Positions 1 to 7,408 of a stretch of DNA of 41,896 bases are shown here, piece after piece. Made by a program: the position numbers and the translations under genes. The notes under the pieces are model-generated. The model saw nothing but the letters and a program-made list of their open reading frames with translations. It made no database searches and was not told the origin of the DNA. Each line of letters begins with the position of its first letter. Position 1 is the first letter of the stretch. Source of the DNA: Alphaproteobacteria bacterium (lineage in GTDB: Bacteria > Pseudomonadota > Alphaproteobacteria > Elsterales > Elsteraceae). The stretch covers positions 1 to 41,896 of the forward strand of contig RDXE01000064.1 of assembly GCA_004292755.1 (NCBI GenBank), read 5' to 3'.

Positions 1-60
1 GCATGGGCGCTGAACACACACATCACCTGGGGCGTCGAGCTATCGATTGCCAAGCCTAGC
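1..60 (+). CDS. 3' tail of a third GT21-like glycosyltransferase (partial)
   Basis: Frame 1 from the first base encodes a tail that aligns with the C-terminus of the glycosyltransferase at 122-1258: 11 of 20 residues match, including the A-x-A-L-x-T-x-I-x-W-G-x-E pattern and a final A-K-P. This implies a third tandem paralogue, mostly outside the window. The two complete copies stop right after this segment, but here the frame has no stop until 298-300, deep inside the next gene. The copy may therefore be frameshifted, or simply have a different tail; the end given is where similarity ends, not a stop codon. The call is sequence similarity only, over a very short stretch. Confidence 0.45.
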
Positions 61-121
61 GCCTCATCGGTAGTTTGCACAGCATGTTGCAGCTGCAAAG
101 TCCTGTCGGTAGGTACTTGTG

Positions 122-1258
122 ATGAGTGGCGATATTTTAATTGGCTTGAGCATTGCCGGTCTCTGTCTTTGGATTGGTGCGCTGGTTGTTCTTTTGACGT
201 CTACAATCGTCAGTGTGGTGCGGCACCCACGCCTGGGCCCGACCAGCACTCCAGGCACTCTGCCATCGCTTGCTTTGATCCGACCGATTGCTGGAGTTGA
301 GCACCGCATGGAAGCGGTGACGCAGTCCGTACTGGACCAGGATCATCCCGATCTGGACATCGTGTTTGCGGTGTCCTCAGAGCGCGATCCAGCACTCGCG
401 ATGCTGCACCGCCTCACGCATGATCACCCTGATCGTTGTCGGATTGTCTTTGGACAATGGCAGGCCAACCGAAATCCAAAGCTGAACAACATGGTTGGAG
501 GCATCGAGGCTTGCAGTGCCGAGTACCTGTTCTTCAGTGATGGCAATACGCTGTTGTACCAGGACTCCGCGCGCCGCTGGCAGGGGGAGGCGATGGCGCT
601 GGGTGGCATAGTCTCCGCCCTACCGGAGGGGGTGGACCCACACTCGGCGGCGGCGTGGGTTGAGTGTGCGTTCTTGAACCAGCATCACCTGCGCCTTGGC
701 TTGACCCTCACTTGGCTGGGTGTCCCCATTGTGCATGGCAAGGCGATGATGGTGTCTCGCCAGCAGTTCGAGGCGCTTGGTGGTGTTGAAGCGCTCAGCC
801 GGTACCCAGCAGAAGATTTTGCGATGGCTCAGGCGGCCAAGGCCAACCGAATTCCCGTGCGTCTGTCCAACGCAACGGCCCGCACGCCCCTGGGCGCGCG
901 ATCCTGGCGCGCCATGATCAGCCGTCAGCGGCGCTGGGCTCAACTGCGGGCGACCTCCGCGCCCGTCAGCTTGGTTGCGGAATTCCTGGCCGCGATGGTG
1001 CCCTCCGGCCTCGCCGGGGCAATGGCTTGTGCCGTTCTGTGGCCAGAGGCGCTGTGGTTCGCACTGCTTGGCCATGGGCTTGTGTGGCTCAGCTGCGATG
1101 CCATCGTGGCCAAACTCCGCGGTCAGGTGATCAGTGCCTGGACGCCGCTTGCCAGCCTGGGCCGGGAGGTGTTGATTCCAGTGGTGCTGGTCGCAGGGGC
1201 GCTGAAGACTCAAATCAGCTGGGGTGGCGAAGTATTTAGTGCCAAGCCTCGCGGTTGA
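122..1258 (+). CDS. GT21-like ceramide glycosyltransferase, copy 1
   Basis: A 378-residue membrane-bound family-2/GT21-type glycosyltransferase of the ceramide glucosyltransferase/HpnI type. An N-terminal membrane segment (about residues 6-30) precedes the GT-A domain. The D1-like S-S-E-R-D-P (about 85-90), S-D-G-N (139-142), E-D-F (231-233) and RQRRW (268-272) match the D1, D2, D3 and (Q/R)xxRW signature. Hydrophobic segments follow from about 282 to the end. It likely transfers a sugar from a nucleotide sugar to a lipid acceptor at the cytoplasmic face; the neighbouring sphingolipid genes make ceramide the likely acceptor. Start: a GTG at 119 is possible, but ATG 122 has gtaggt 7 nt upstream, exactly as in the paralogue at 1344. 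The sugar is unknown. HpnI (hopanoid pathway) is the main alternative. Confidence 0.85.
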   Translation: MSGDILIGLSIAGLCLWIGALVVLLTSTIVSVVRHPRLGPTSTPGTLPSLALIRPIAGVEHRMEAVTQSVLDQDHPDLDIVFAVSSERDPALAMLHRLTHDHPDRCRIVFGQWQANRNPKLNNMVGGIEACSAEYLFFSDGNTLLYQDSARRWQGEAMALGGIVSALPEGVDPHSAAAWVECAFLNQHHLRLGLTLTWLGVPIVHGKAMMVSRQQFEALGGVEALSRYPAEDFAMAQAAKANRIPVRLSNATARTPLGARSWRAMISRQRRWAQLRATSAPVSLVAEFLAAMVPSGLAGAMACAVLWPEALWFALLGHGLVWLSCDAIVAKLRGQVISAWTPLASLGREVLIPVVLVAGALKTQISWGGEVFSAKPRG

Positions 1259-1343
1259 TTGCTACGCTCGCGCATCTCACGCGGTGGCTTGTCTCGTGGG
1301 CGAAGAGTTGTGGTGTTTTCTAATCAAAAAGTAGGTGCCAGCG

Positions 1344-2477
1344 ATGAGCAGCATGCTGACAACTGGCTTGATGACTATTGGATTTTCTCTTTGGATTGCT
1401 GCCGTGGCTGTTCTGCTGGCGTCTGCTGTGGTCAGTGTCGTGCTGCACCCACGCCTGCGTCGCACCAGCATTCCAGACACTCTGCCATCGATTTCCCTGA
1501 TACGACCCGTTGCGGGGCTTGAGTATCGGATGGAGGATGTCACCGCCTCTTGCCTGCGGCAGGACCATCCGGACTGTCGGGTGATCTTTGCGATCTCCTC
1601 CCCGCAGGACCCAGCATTGCCCTTGGTCCAGGAGGCGTGCCAAGTGGCACCACAGACATCCTGTATCGTCGTCAATGATCAGGATCGTTACACCAATCCA
1701 AAGCTGACCAACATGGCAGCTGGATTTGCCGTGCAGCAGGCAGAATTTGTATTTTTCAGTGACTCAAACACGCTTCTGCCTGCCAACACCGCGCGCTATT
1801 GGCAGGCCCAGGCACTGGCATTGGGTGGAGTGATCTCCGCCCTGCCGGAGGGTGTCGACCCGCGATCGCTGGCGGCTTGGACGGAGTGCGCCTTCTTCAG
1901 CCATCAGTTTCGCTTGAACACGGCTCTGGATTGGATTGGCATGCCATCGGCCCATGGCAAGGGCATGACAATGTCAGTCACCCATCTGCAGACTTTGGGG
2001 GGACTGGACGCTCTAAGCCGGTATTCAACGGAAGACTATGCCCTGGCGGTGGCTGCGACGCAGCATTCGATTCCTGCCCGGGTCTCGGAGGTTCCCGCCC
2101 GGATACCGTTGGGTCGGCGATCCTGGTCAGAGGTCTGGAGGCGTCAAAAGCGCTGGGGCCAGTATCGGGTTGCCCATGCCCCGATAGGGATTTGGCTGGA
2201 GCTGCCAATCTTGATGATTCCAGCTGGGACTGCGGGTGCCCTGTCGGGCGCAGCGCTGCTTGGCGTTGCGCCGCTGGTGCTGTTTGGCGGCCATGTCCTT
2301 GGCTGGCTGCTGGTTGACCTTGCCATTGCCAAGCGGCGGAACCAGCCCCTTGGTATCGCGTTCGTGTGTGGCTGCCTGATCCGGGAGGTTCTGAACCCCG
2401 TTGCCCTGGTACTGGGGTTTTTTGACCGCTCCGTTGATTGGAGGGGCCATGTCTTCCAGTCCGCCAAGACCTCGTAA
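1344..2477 (+). CDS. GT21-like ceramide glycosyltransferase, copy 2
   Basis: A 377-residue tandem paralogue of the preceding gene, clearly similar in protein and DNA. It keeps all catalytic signatures: Q-D-P-A (about 88-91), SDSN (139-142), E-D-Y (230-232) and RQKRW (267-271). One membrane segment lies at the N-terminus and several after about residue 275. The C-terminal membrane part is the most diverged region between the copies, so they may act on different acceptors or add successive sugars; this is inference. Start: GTG 1335 is open, but ATG 1344 has the same gtaggt-N7-ATG arrangement as copy 1. The stop lies 29 nt inside the following reductase gene, implying one transcript and coupled translation. 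Confidence 0.86.
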   Translation: MSSMLTTGLMTIGFSLWIAAVAVLLASAVVSVVLHPRLRRTSIPDTLPSISLIRPVAGLEYRMEDVTASCLRQDHPDCRVIFAISSPQDPALPLVQEACQVAPQTSCIVVNDQDRYTNPKLTNMAAGFAVQQAEFVFFSDSNTLLPANTARYWQAQALALGGVISALPEGVDPRSLAAWTECAFFSHQFRLNTALDWIGMPSAHGKGMTMSVTHLQTLGGLDALSRYSTEDYALAVAATQHSIPARVSEVPARIPLGRRSWSEVWRRQKRWGQYRVAHAPIGIWLELPILMIPAGTAGALSGAALLGVAPLVLFGGHVLGWLLVDLAIAKRRNQPLGIAFVCGCLIREVLNPVALVLGFFDRSVDWRGHVFQSAKTS

Positions 2478-3267
2478 CGCCAGGGCGCCGCAATCGATCT
2501 TGATCACTGGTGCAAGCAGTGGGATCGGGGCGGCGCTTGCCATTCTGTATGCCGAGCCAACTGTGGTCTTGCACCTCACAGGGCGCGACCGGTCGCGTCT
2601 GGCGGCCGTGGCAGAGCAGTGCCGCGCGCGGGGGGCGACGGTGGCCCTTGCAGCCCATGACATCCGCGACCAAGAGGCCATTGCCGCGTGGATCGCAGCG
2701 GTTGATGCCGACGCGCCGTTGGATCTGGTGATTGCCAATGCTGCCATTGGGGGCGGAGCAACCCTGCAGGCCGAAGCCGACCAAGCCTCGCCAGAGGCGC
2801 GGGCGATCTTTGAGGTGAACTTGCTGGGCCTGCTGAACACGGTTCAGCCGATTTTACCGCGCCTGATCGCGCGTGGGCGGGGTCAGATCGCCCTGGTCTC
2901 CTCCCTGTCCGCTTGGCGTGGTCTACCCGATGCCCCGGCCTATTCAGCGGCGAAGGCCGCCGTGAAGATTTATGGGGAGGCGCTTCGTGGCCAGTTGGCA
3001 CCAATGGGCGTGCGCGTGAGTGTGGTACTGCCTGGCGTGGTCACAACACCGATGAGCGCCTCGCTCCCAGTGCGCATGCCCTTTGCCGTGTCGGCCGAGC
3101 GTGCAGCAGAGATCATTCGCAGCGGGCTTGCGCGCAACCGCGGCCGGATCGCGTTCTCCCGTCCCTTGGCCATGATGTTTTGGGGGTTGGCACTCCTGCC
3201 GCCATCTTGGTCCGACTGGATCGTTGCCAAACTTCGCCTGCACACGCTGCCAAGGGGCCAATCATGA
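2449..3267 (+). CDS. Short-chain dehydrogenase, candidate 3-ketosphinganine reductase
   Basis: A 272-residue classical SDR. Visible are the cofactor motif TGASSGIG (20-27), the N-A-A turn (97-99), Asn124, Ser152 and the Y-S-A-A-K catalytic pair Tyr165/Lys169. The C-terminus has a hydrophobic stretch (about 245-262) resembling the membrane anchor of KDSR/Tsc10-like reductases. It probably uses NAD(P)H. Its place between lipid glycosyltransferases and a ceramide-synthase-like gene makes reduction of 3-ketosphinganine, or of a 3-ketoceramide, the best guess; the substrate cannot be read from sequence. Start at ATG 2449 follows a strong ggagggg; a longer frame from 2401 lacks such a site. The stop overlaps the next start as ATGA. 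Confidence 0.8.
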   Translation: MSSSPPRPRNARAPQSILITGASSGIGAALAILYAEPTVVLHLTGRDRSRLAAVAEQCRARGATVALAAHDIRDQEAIAAWIAAVDADAPLDLVIANAAIGGGATLQAEADQASPEARAIFEVNLLGLLNTVQPILPRLIARGRGQIALVSSLSAWRGLPDAPAYSAAKAAVKIYGEALRGQLAPMGVRVSVVLPGVVTTPMSASLPVRMPFAVSAERAAEIIRSGLARNRGRIAFSRPLAMMFWGLALLPPSWSDWIVAKLRLHTLPRGQS

Positions 3268-4403
3268 CCAGCATCACCATTGTTCCGGTGGTCAGTGCCG
3301 CGCAGCAGCAACAGTGGCTGCGGCTGCCGTGGGTTGTGATGGGCGGTGACCCCGTGTTCGTGCCGCCGTTGCTGGCGTTGGAAAAGCGCCGGATTTCCAG
3401 CCGCCACAGCAAATTCTTTGAATTTGGCGAGGTTGCACTGTTTCTCGCCTTGCGGGATGGGCATCCGGTGGGGCGTATCAGCGCCCAGGTTAATCATCGC
3501 GCCAACCAGCACCATGGCCAACGCGCCGTGCATTTCGGCTTCTTTGAGTGTGTTGAGGATCCGGAGGTTGCCGAGGCGCTGGTGGCAGCTGTTGCCAGTT
3601 GGGGAACTGCGCGCGGACTGACAGAGTTGGTGGGGCCATTCAACCTGTCCATCAATGAGGAGTGCGGTGTTCTTGTCGACGGGTTTGACTCGCCCAGCGC
3701 GATCATGATGCCCCAGGGCCGTCCCTATTATGATGGCCTGCTGCAGCGCACCGGGCTGACCAAGGCAATGGACCTGGTTGCCTTTCGCATGGACGTTCAG
3801 GCTGCACCCCCGGAGGTGGAGCACATTCTGGAGCGCGTGACACCACGCGTGAATCTCGGTGTTCGTTTGCTGAACACCAAGCGGTTGCGCCAAGAAGTTG
3901 ACGTGATTGTTGACATCTTCAACGACGCCTGGGCCAACAACTGGGGCCATGTGCCGATGACCGAGGCGGAGATTGACGCGCTGGCCGATACGCTGCGTCT
4001 GCTGTTGCGTCCGGACTCAGCGGCGTTTGTCACTCTGGATGGTCAAGACGTGGCGATGATGGTGGCTCTGCCGGATTTGAACGCATTGACGCAGGACTTT
4101 GATGGCAGGTTGACCCCCCTCACCATCGCGCGGCTGATCTGGCGGGTGAAGGTTGCCCGTCTGCCCTCGGCACGGGTGGTGCTGTTCGGCGTGCGCCAGC
4201 GGTTCCACAATCAACGCCTGGGTGGATTGATCATTGCCCGTCTGGTGGGACAGATCCGCCGTGCCGCGCTCCAGATGGGGCTGGATTGGATTGAATTCTC
4301 CTGGATCCTTGAGACCAATCGGCCTGTCATTGATCTGTGCACACGCTTGAGCGGCCCGCCCGTGAAGCGGTATCGCCTGTATCACAAGCCGCTGGTGTGT
4401 TAG
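3264..4403 (+). CDS. GNAT-fold acyltransferase, candidate bacterial ceramide synthase
   Basis: A 379-residue soluble protein of the large GNAT-related family with a D-P-x-F-V-P-P segment near residues 29-35, a V-G-R-I-x-A strand (about 69-74), a G-F-F-E segment and an E-E-x-G-V-L motif (about 130-136). Proteins of this type include the Caulobacter ceramide synthase bCerS, which N-acylates a sphingoid base with a fatty acyl-CoA and is unrelated to eukaryotic ceramide synthases. The family match is from memory of conserved segments; the function is inferred mainly from the neighbouring serine palmitoyltransferase and reductase. ATG 3264 overlaps the reductase stop (ATGA) and follows aagggg. It ends 6 bp from the convergent hydroxylase gene. 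Related GNAT proteins of unknown function remain possible. Confidence 0.68.
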   Translation: MTSITIVPVVSAAQQQQWLRLPWVVMGGDPVFVPPLLALEKRRISSRHSKFFEFGEVALFLALRDGHPVGRISAQVNHRANQHHGQRAVHFGFFECVEDPEVAEALVAAVASWGTARGLTELVGPFNLSINEECGVLVDGFDSPSAIMMPQGRPYYDGLLQRTGLTKAMDLVAFRMDVQAAPPEVEHILERVTPRVNLGVRLLNTKRLRQEVDVIVDIFNDAWANNWGHVPMTEAEIDALADTLRLLLRPDSAAFVTLDGQDVAMMVALPDLNALTQDFDGRLTPLTIARLIWRVKVARLPSARVVLFGVRQRFHNQRLGGLIIARLVGQIRRAALQMGLDWIEFSWILETNRPVIDLCTRLSGPPVKRYRLYHKPLVC

Positions 4404-4409
4404 CGGCGG

Positions 4410-5030
4410 CTACTTGGTCAATCGCGTGCCAAACACCCAATCCCACAGCGGCGTGCTGACGCCAAAATTGCCTGGCGTTGAGTGATCGTAGTGATGGCGC
4501 AGGTGATAGCGCTTCAACGCCCGACCGAGCCGCGTTGGCAGGCGCGCATTGTGGCAACCCCAATGAATGAGATCGAATACCAAGTATCCAACCAGAAAAC
4601 CACAAGCGGCAATGTCCAGCCACGGCCGCTCCACCACCAATGCAGCCAATCCAAACAGCACAGCTGCCAAAGGGATTGAGGTGAAGGGCGGCATCAGCGC
4701 TCGCATGCGATCCTGGGGTTGTTTGTGATGAACCCCATGCATCATGTAAACAAGCTGCTTGCCCTTGGGTGACTTGGCCTGCCAATGGAACACAAATCGA
4801 TGCATGGCGTATTCAAACAGCGTCCATACAAACAGACCCGCCAAAAACGCTGGCACGCCCACCTCAACTCGCCACAGGGGGGAGGACAGGGCGAGTGCCG
4901 CCAGCACGACGATGATGATGCTCCACACCGCCGCGACGGAGGCCGGACGGGTCAGCGTCAGTTCTTCCAGCAGCGGGGACTGAAAAATCCGCAGACGCTC
5001 GAATGGTACGGACTTGGTGTGATCAGACAT
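4410..5030 (-). CDS. Fatty-acid 2-hydroxylase-like sterol desaturase family protein
   Basis: A 206-residue integral membrane di-iron hydroxylase. Histidines at 77, 82, 98, 101, 102, 156, 160, 176, 179, 180 and 183 form the H-x4-H, H-x2-HH and H-x2-HH clusters of the family. The block HGVHHKQPQDRMRALMPP (98-115) is close to the H-G-x-H-H-x-x-P-x-D-R-x-R-x-x-M-P-P pattern of yeast Scs7 and animal FA2H, which 2-hydroxylate the fatty acyl chain of ceramides. Four membrane segments are apparent. It lacks the cytochrome b5 domain of Scs7/FA2H, so electrons must come from elsewhere. It is the last gene of the leftward operon, 12 nt after serine palmitoyltransferase. Likely product: ceramide with a 2-hydroxy acyl chain. 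Confidence 0.83.
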   Translation of the reverse strand: MSDHTKSVPFERLRIFQSPLLEELTLTRPASVAAVWSIIIVVLAALALSSPLWRVEVGVPAFLAGLFVWTLFEYAMHRFVFHWQAKSPKGKQLVYMMHGVHHKQPQDRMRALMPPFTSIPLAAVLFGLAALVVERPWLDIAACGFLVGYLVFDLIHWGCHNARLPTRLGRALKRYHLRHHYDHSTPGNFGVSTPLWDWVFGTRLTK

Positions 5031-5042
5031 CCAACACTCCCC

Positions 5043-6260
5043 TCAATCCGCAGCCGAGCGCCATGGGATCAGGCCAAGCTCTAACCCAACACGCGTGATT
5101 GCAGCAATCACCGCATCCAGATGCCAGGGCTCGTGTGTCGCCATGAAGCTGGTCCGGATCAAGTCCTGACCCTGTGGAACACCGGGAGAGACGAACGGAT
5201 TCACAAACACCCCGGCCTCCAGCAGCGCCTTTGCCATCACAAAGGTGCGCTCTTCCTGGCCGACCAGGATGGAGACGATGCCGGTGCCACCGGGGCTCAA
5301 CACAGTGAAACCTGCTGCACGCAACGCCGTGATCACCCGTGACACGTTCTGATGCAGCCGCGCGATCCGCTCGGGCTCCGCCTCCAGGATGTCCAGGGCG
5401 GCCAGGGCAGCCGCAACCACGGGTGGTGGTGGACTGGCTGAGAACATCGCCGGGGGCGCCACGTTGCGCAGATAGTCAATCACCACACTGGGGCCCGCAA
5501 CAAACCCGCCTTGGGAGGCGAGAGATTTGCTGAAGGTTCCCATCACGAGGTCAATGTCGTCTGGCCCCAGACCAAAGTGCTCACCCGTGCCGCGGCCAGT
5601 ACGGCCCAGGACCCCTGTTGCATGGGCGTCGTCGCACATGATCCGGGCATTGTACCGACGGGCCAGAGACACCAGCTGCGGCATATCGGCGATCACCCCC
5701 GTCGTGCTGAACACACCATCTGTTGCGATCAACTTGGGCGTCTCCAAGGGTGCTGCGCGCAGCAGAGCTTCCAGATGTGGCATATCATTGTGCTTGAAGC
5801 GCAGCACGCGCGCGCCTTGTCCCGTAGCCATGGCATTGGCGCGCACAATACTGGCGTGATTGTCCCTATCTGACAGAACAAGATCACCGCGCTGTGCCAA
5901 GACAGGGATGATGGCTTGCGGTGTCTGGTAGCCAGTTGCCAGCAGCAGCGCATCCTCATAGCCCAGGAAGCGGGCAAGACGGCGCTCAAGATCGCTGTGC
6001 AGCGTGATGGTGCCAGACATCAGTCGCGAGCCGCAGGTGCTGGCACCGTACCGCTCCAATGCAACGCGAGCAGCCTCAAGAACATGCGGGTGCACCGTCA
6101 GACCCAGATAATTGTTCGATCCAGCCATGATCACTGGCTTGCCATCGATCACAATGTCTGGCCCGTGTGCACCTTCGACGGTTTTGTAATACGGATAGAA
6201 ACCCGCGGCCCGGATGCGGTCCGCACGGTCAAACTGCCTGCACTTCTCGAACAGATCCAT
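5043..6260 (-). CDS. spt: Serine palmitoyltransferase (AONS family)
   Basis: A 405-residue PLP enzyme of the alpha-oxoamine synthase family, close to the length of soluble homodimeric bacterial SPT. It condenses L-serine with a long-chain acyl thioester to 3-ketosphinganine, the committed step of sphingolipid synthesis. Visible are SNNYLGL (48-54), GSRLMSGT (77-84), the stacking His135 in D-R-D-N-H, D-D-A-H (210-213) and the Schiff-base Lys245 in GTFSKS. KBL and BioF share this fold, but the hydroxylase, ceramide-synthase-like and glycosyltransferase neighbours favour SPT. The start at 6260 follows ggagaaaac. It is the fourth gene of the leftward operon, 44 nt after the exporter ATPase gene. 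An acyl carrier protein gene is not seen here. Confidence 0.85.
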   Translation of the reverse strand: MDLFEKCRQFDRADRIRAAGFYPYYKTVEGAHGPDIVIDGKPVIMAGSNNYLGLTVHPHVLEAARVALERYGASTCGSRLMSGTITLHSDLERRLARFLGYEDALLLATGYQTPQAIIPVLAQRGDLVLSDRDNHASIVRANAMATGQGARVLRFKHNDMPHLEALLRAAPLETPKLIATDGVFSTTGVIADMPQLVSLARRYNARIMCDDAHATGVLGRTGRGTGEHFGLGPDDIDLVMGTFSKSLASQGGFVAGPSVVIDYLRNVAPPAMFSASPPPPVVAAALAALDILEAEPERIARLHQNVSRVITALRAAGFTVLSPGGTGIVSILVGQEERTFVMAKALLEAGVFVNPFVSPGVPQGQDLIRTSFMATHEPWHLDAVIAAITRVGLELGLIPWRSAAD

Positions 6261-6304
6261 CCGTTTTCTCCAGTGCAGCCCTGCACACCAATCTTTCTGG
6301 TGTG

Positions 6305-7408
6305 TTAACGACTGAGATACATCCTTTGAAGCTGTGTGCGGAAATCGGGGCTGCCTTTCACGGCGGCATCGAAGTTGGTTTTGCTCAGCACATAGGCTTT
6401 GCAGTCTTGACTGGCGATGATGCTGGCGGCCCGACGCTCCCCCGTCAACAGCGCACGCTCGCCAAAGGCGCTGCCCGCGCCGAGCGTGCTGACGCGCCCT
6501 GGTCCGCTGCCTTGGTCAATCAGCACGTCTACCTCGCCAGACCCAAGAATAAAGAACTCCTCCCCAATATCATTCTGCTGAATCAGGGGATCACCCTGCT
6601 TGTAATAGCGTACCGTCATCTGATCAGCGATGGCACCCAGCTCAGTTGGACTGAAGCGAATAAACAACTCGATTCTACGCAAAAATTCGCAAATCTCAAT
6701 TGCTTGCTTCACCAGTGTATTACTGACGATCCGACCATCAATCATGTTGACAACACGGTCCGCTGTGTCGAGCACCCGGTGATCGTGGGTCACCATGATC
6801 ACCGCGCTGCTGCATTCGGTGGTCAATTCCTTCAAGTAGTCGACAACATCGCGACCAGAGGCCTTGTCCAAGGCAGCAGTCGGTTCGTCGGCCAGGATCA
6901 GCTTGGGGCGATTGACCAAGGCGCGGGCAATGGCAACCCGCTGCCGCTGCCCACCCGACAGAGCGCGTGGCTTGTAGTCAATGCGGTGCCCGAGACCCAG
7001 GCGCTTGAGCACCTCGATGCCCTGCGCGCGGCCAACCTCGTCGCGCACGCCGGCGATCCGAGTTGCCATCAGCACATTCTCAATTGCAGTCAGGGATTCG
7101 AACAAATTGTGCAGCTGGAAGATAAAACCAATTCGCCGTCTCAGCAGCTGCTGGTCCTTGCGCGAAATACCCGTCAAGGGCGTGCCCAGAACGGTTAGAG
7201 CACCAGCTTGAACCTCGCGTAGTCCACCAATCAAGGTGAGTAGCGTGGTTTTGCCTGATCCTGACGGCCCGGTCATGATGGTAATCTCACCCGCACCGAC
7301 CGACAGATTATTGTCGAACAGGACCTGGGTTTTTGAGTCACTCTCACCGTAAAAGTGCGAGATGCTTTCGACCTTGACCAGGGTTTCGGGGCTGGGGATC
7401 ATGGTCAT
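6305..7408 (-). CDS. DevA-like ABC ATPase fused to a cyclic-nucleotide-binding domain
   Basis: A 367-residue fusion. Residues 10-230 are a MacB/LolD/DevA-type ATPase: Walker A GPSGSGKTT (47-55), signature SGGQ (151-154), Walker B I-L-A-D-E-P (171-176) and switch His208. Residues about 240-360 form a CAP_ED/cNMP-binding domain with the phosphate-binding cassette FGERALLTGERRAASI (315-330). That cassette keeps the Glu and the R-A-A pattern that contact cAMP or cGMP in CAP- and PKA-like domains, so binding looks intact. It probably powers the DevC-like permease encoded just upstream; the genes overlap by one base (TAATG). The extra domain suggests export is tuned by a cyclic nucleotide, which is inference. 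ATG 7408 was kept; an in-frame ATG lies two codons later. Confidence 0.88.
   Translation of the reverse strand: MTMIPSPETLVKVESISHFYGESDSKTQVLFDNNLSVGAGEITIMTGPSGSGKTTLLTLIGGLREVQAGALTVLGTPLTGISRKDQQLLRRRIGFIFQLHNLFESLTAIENVLMATRIAGVRDEVGRAQGIEVLKRLGLGHRIDYKPRALSGGQRQRVAIARALVNRPKLILADEPTAALDKASGRDVVDYLKELTTECSSAVIMVTHDHRVLDTADRVVNMIDGRIVSNTLVKQAIEICEFLRRIELFIRFSPTELGAIADQMTVRYYKQGDPLIQQNDIGEEFFILGSGEVDVLIDQGSGPGRVSTLGAGSAFGERALLTGERRAASIIASQDCKAYVLSKTNFDAAVKGSPDFRTQLQRMYLSR

Noticed and set aside
122-2477. Hopanoid-type HpnI glycosyltransferases
   Set aside because: The proteins resemble HpnI, but no other hopanoid gene (hpnH, hpnG, hpnJ, hpnK, shc) is present, while four sphingolipid-type genes are. 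I keep it as an alternative only.
2970-3950. A 326-codon minus-strand open frame
   Set aside because: It is antisense to the SDR and GNAT genes, with no ribosome-binding site or motif.
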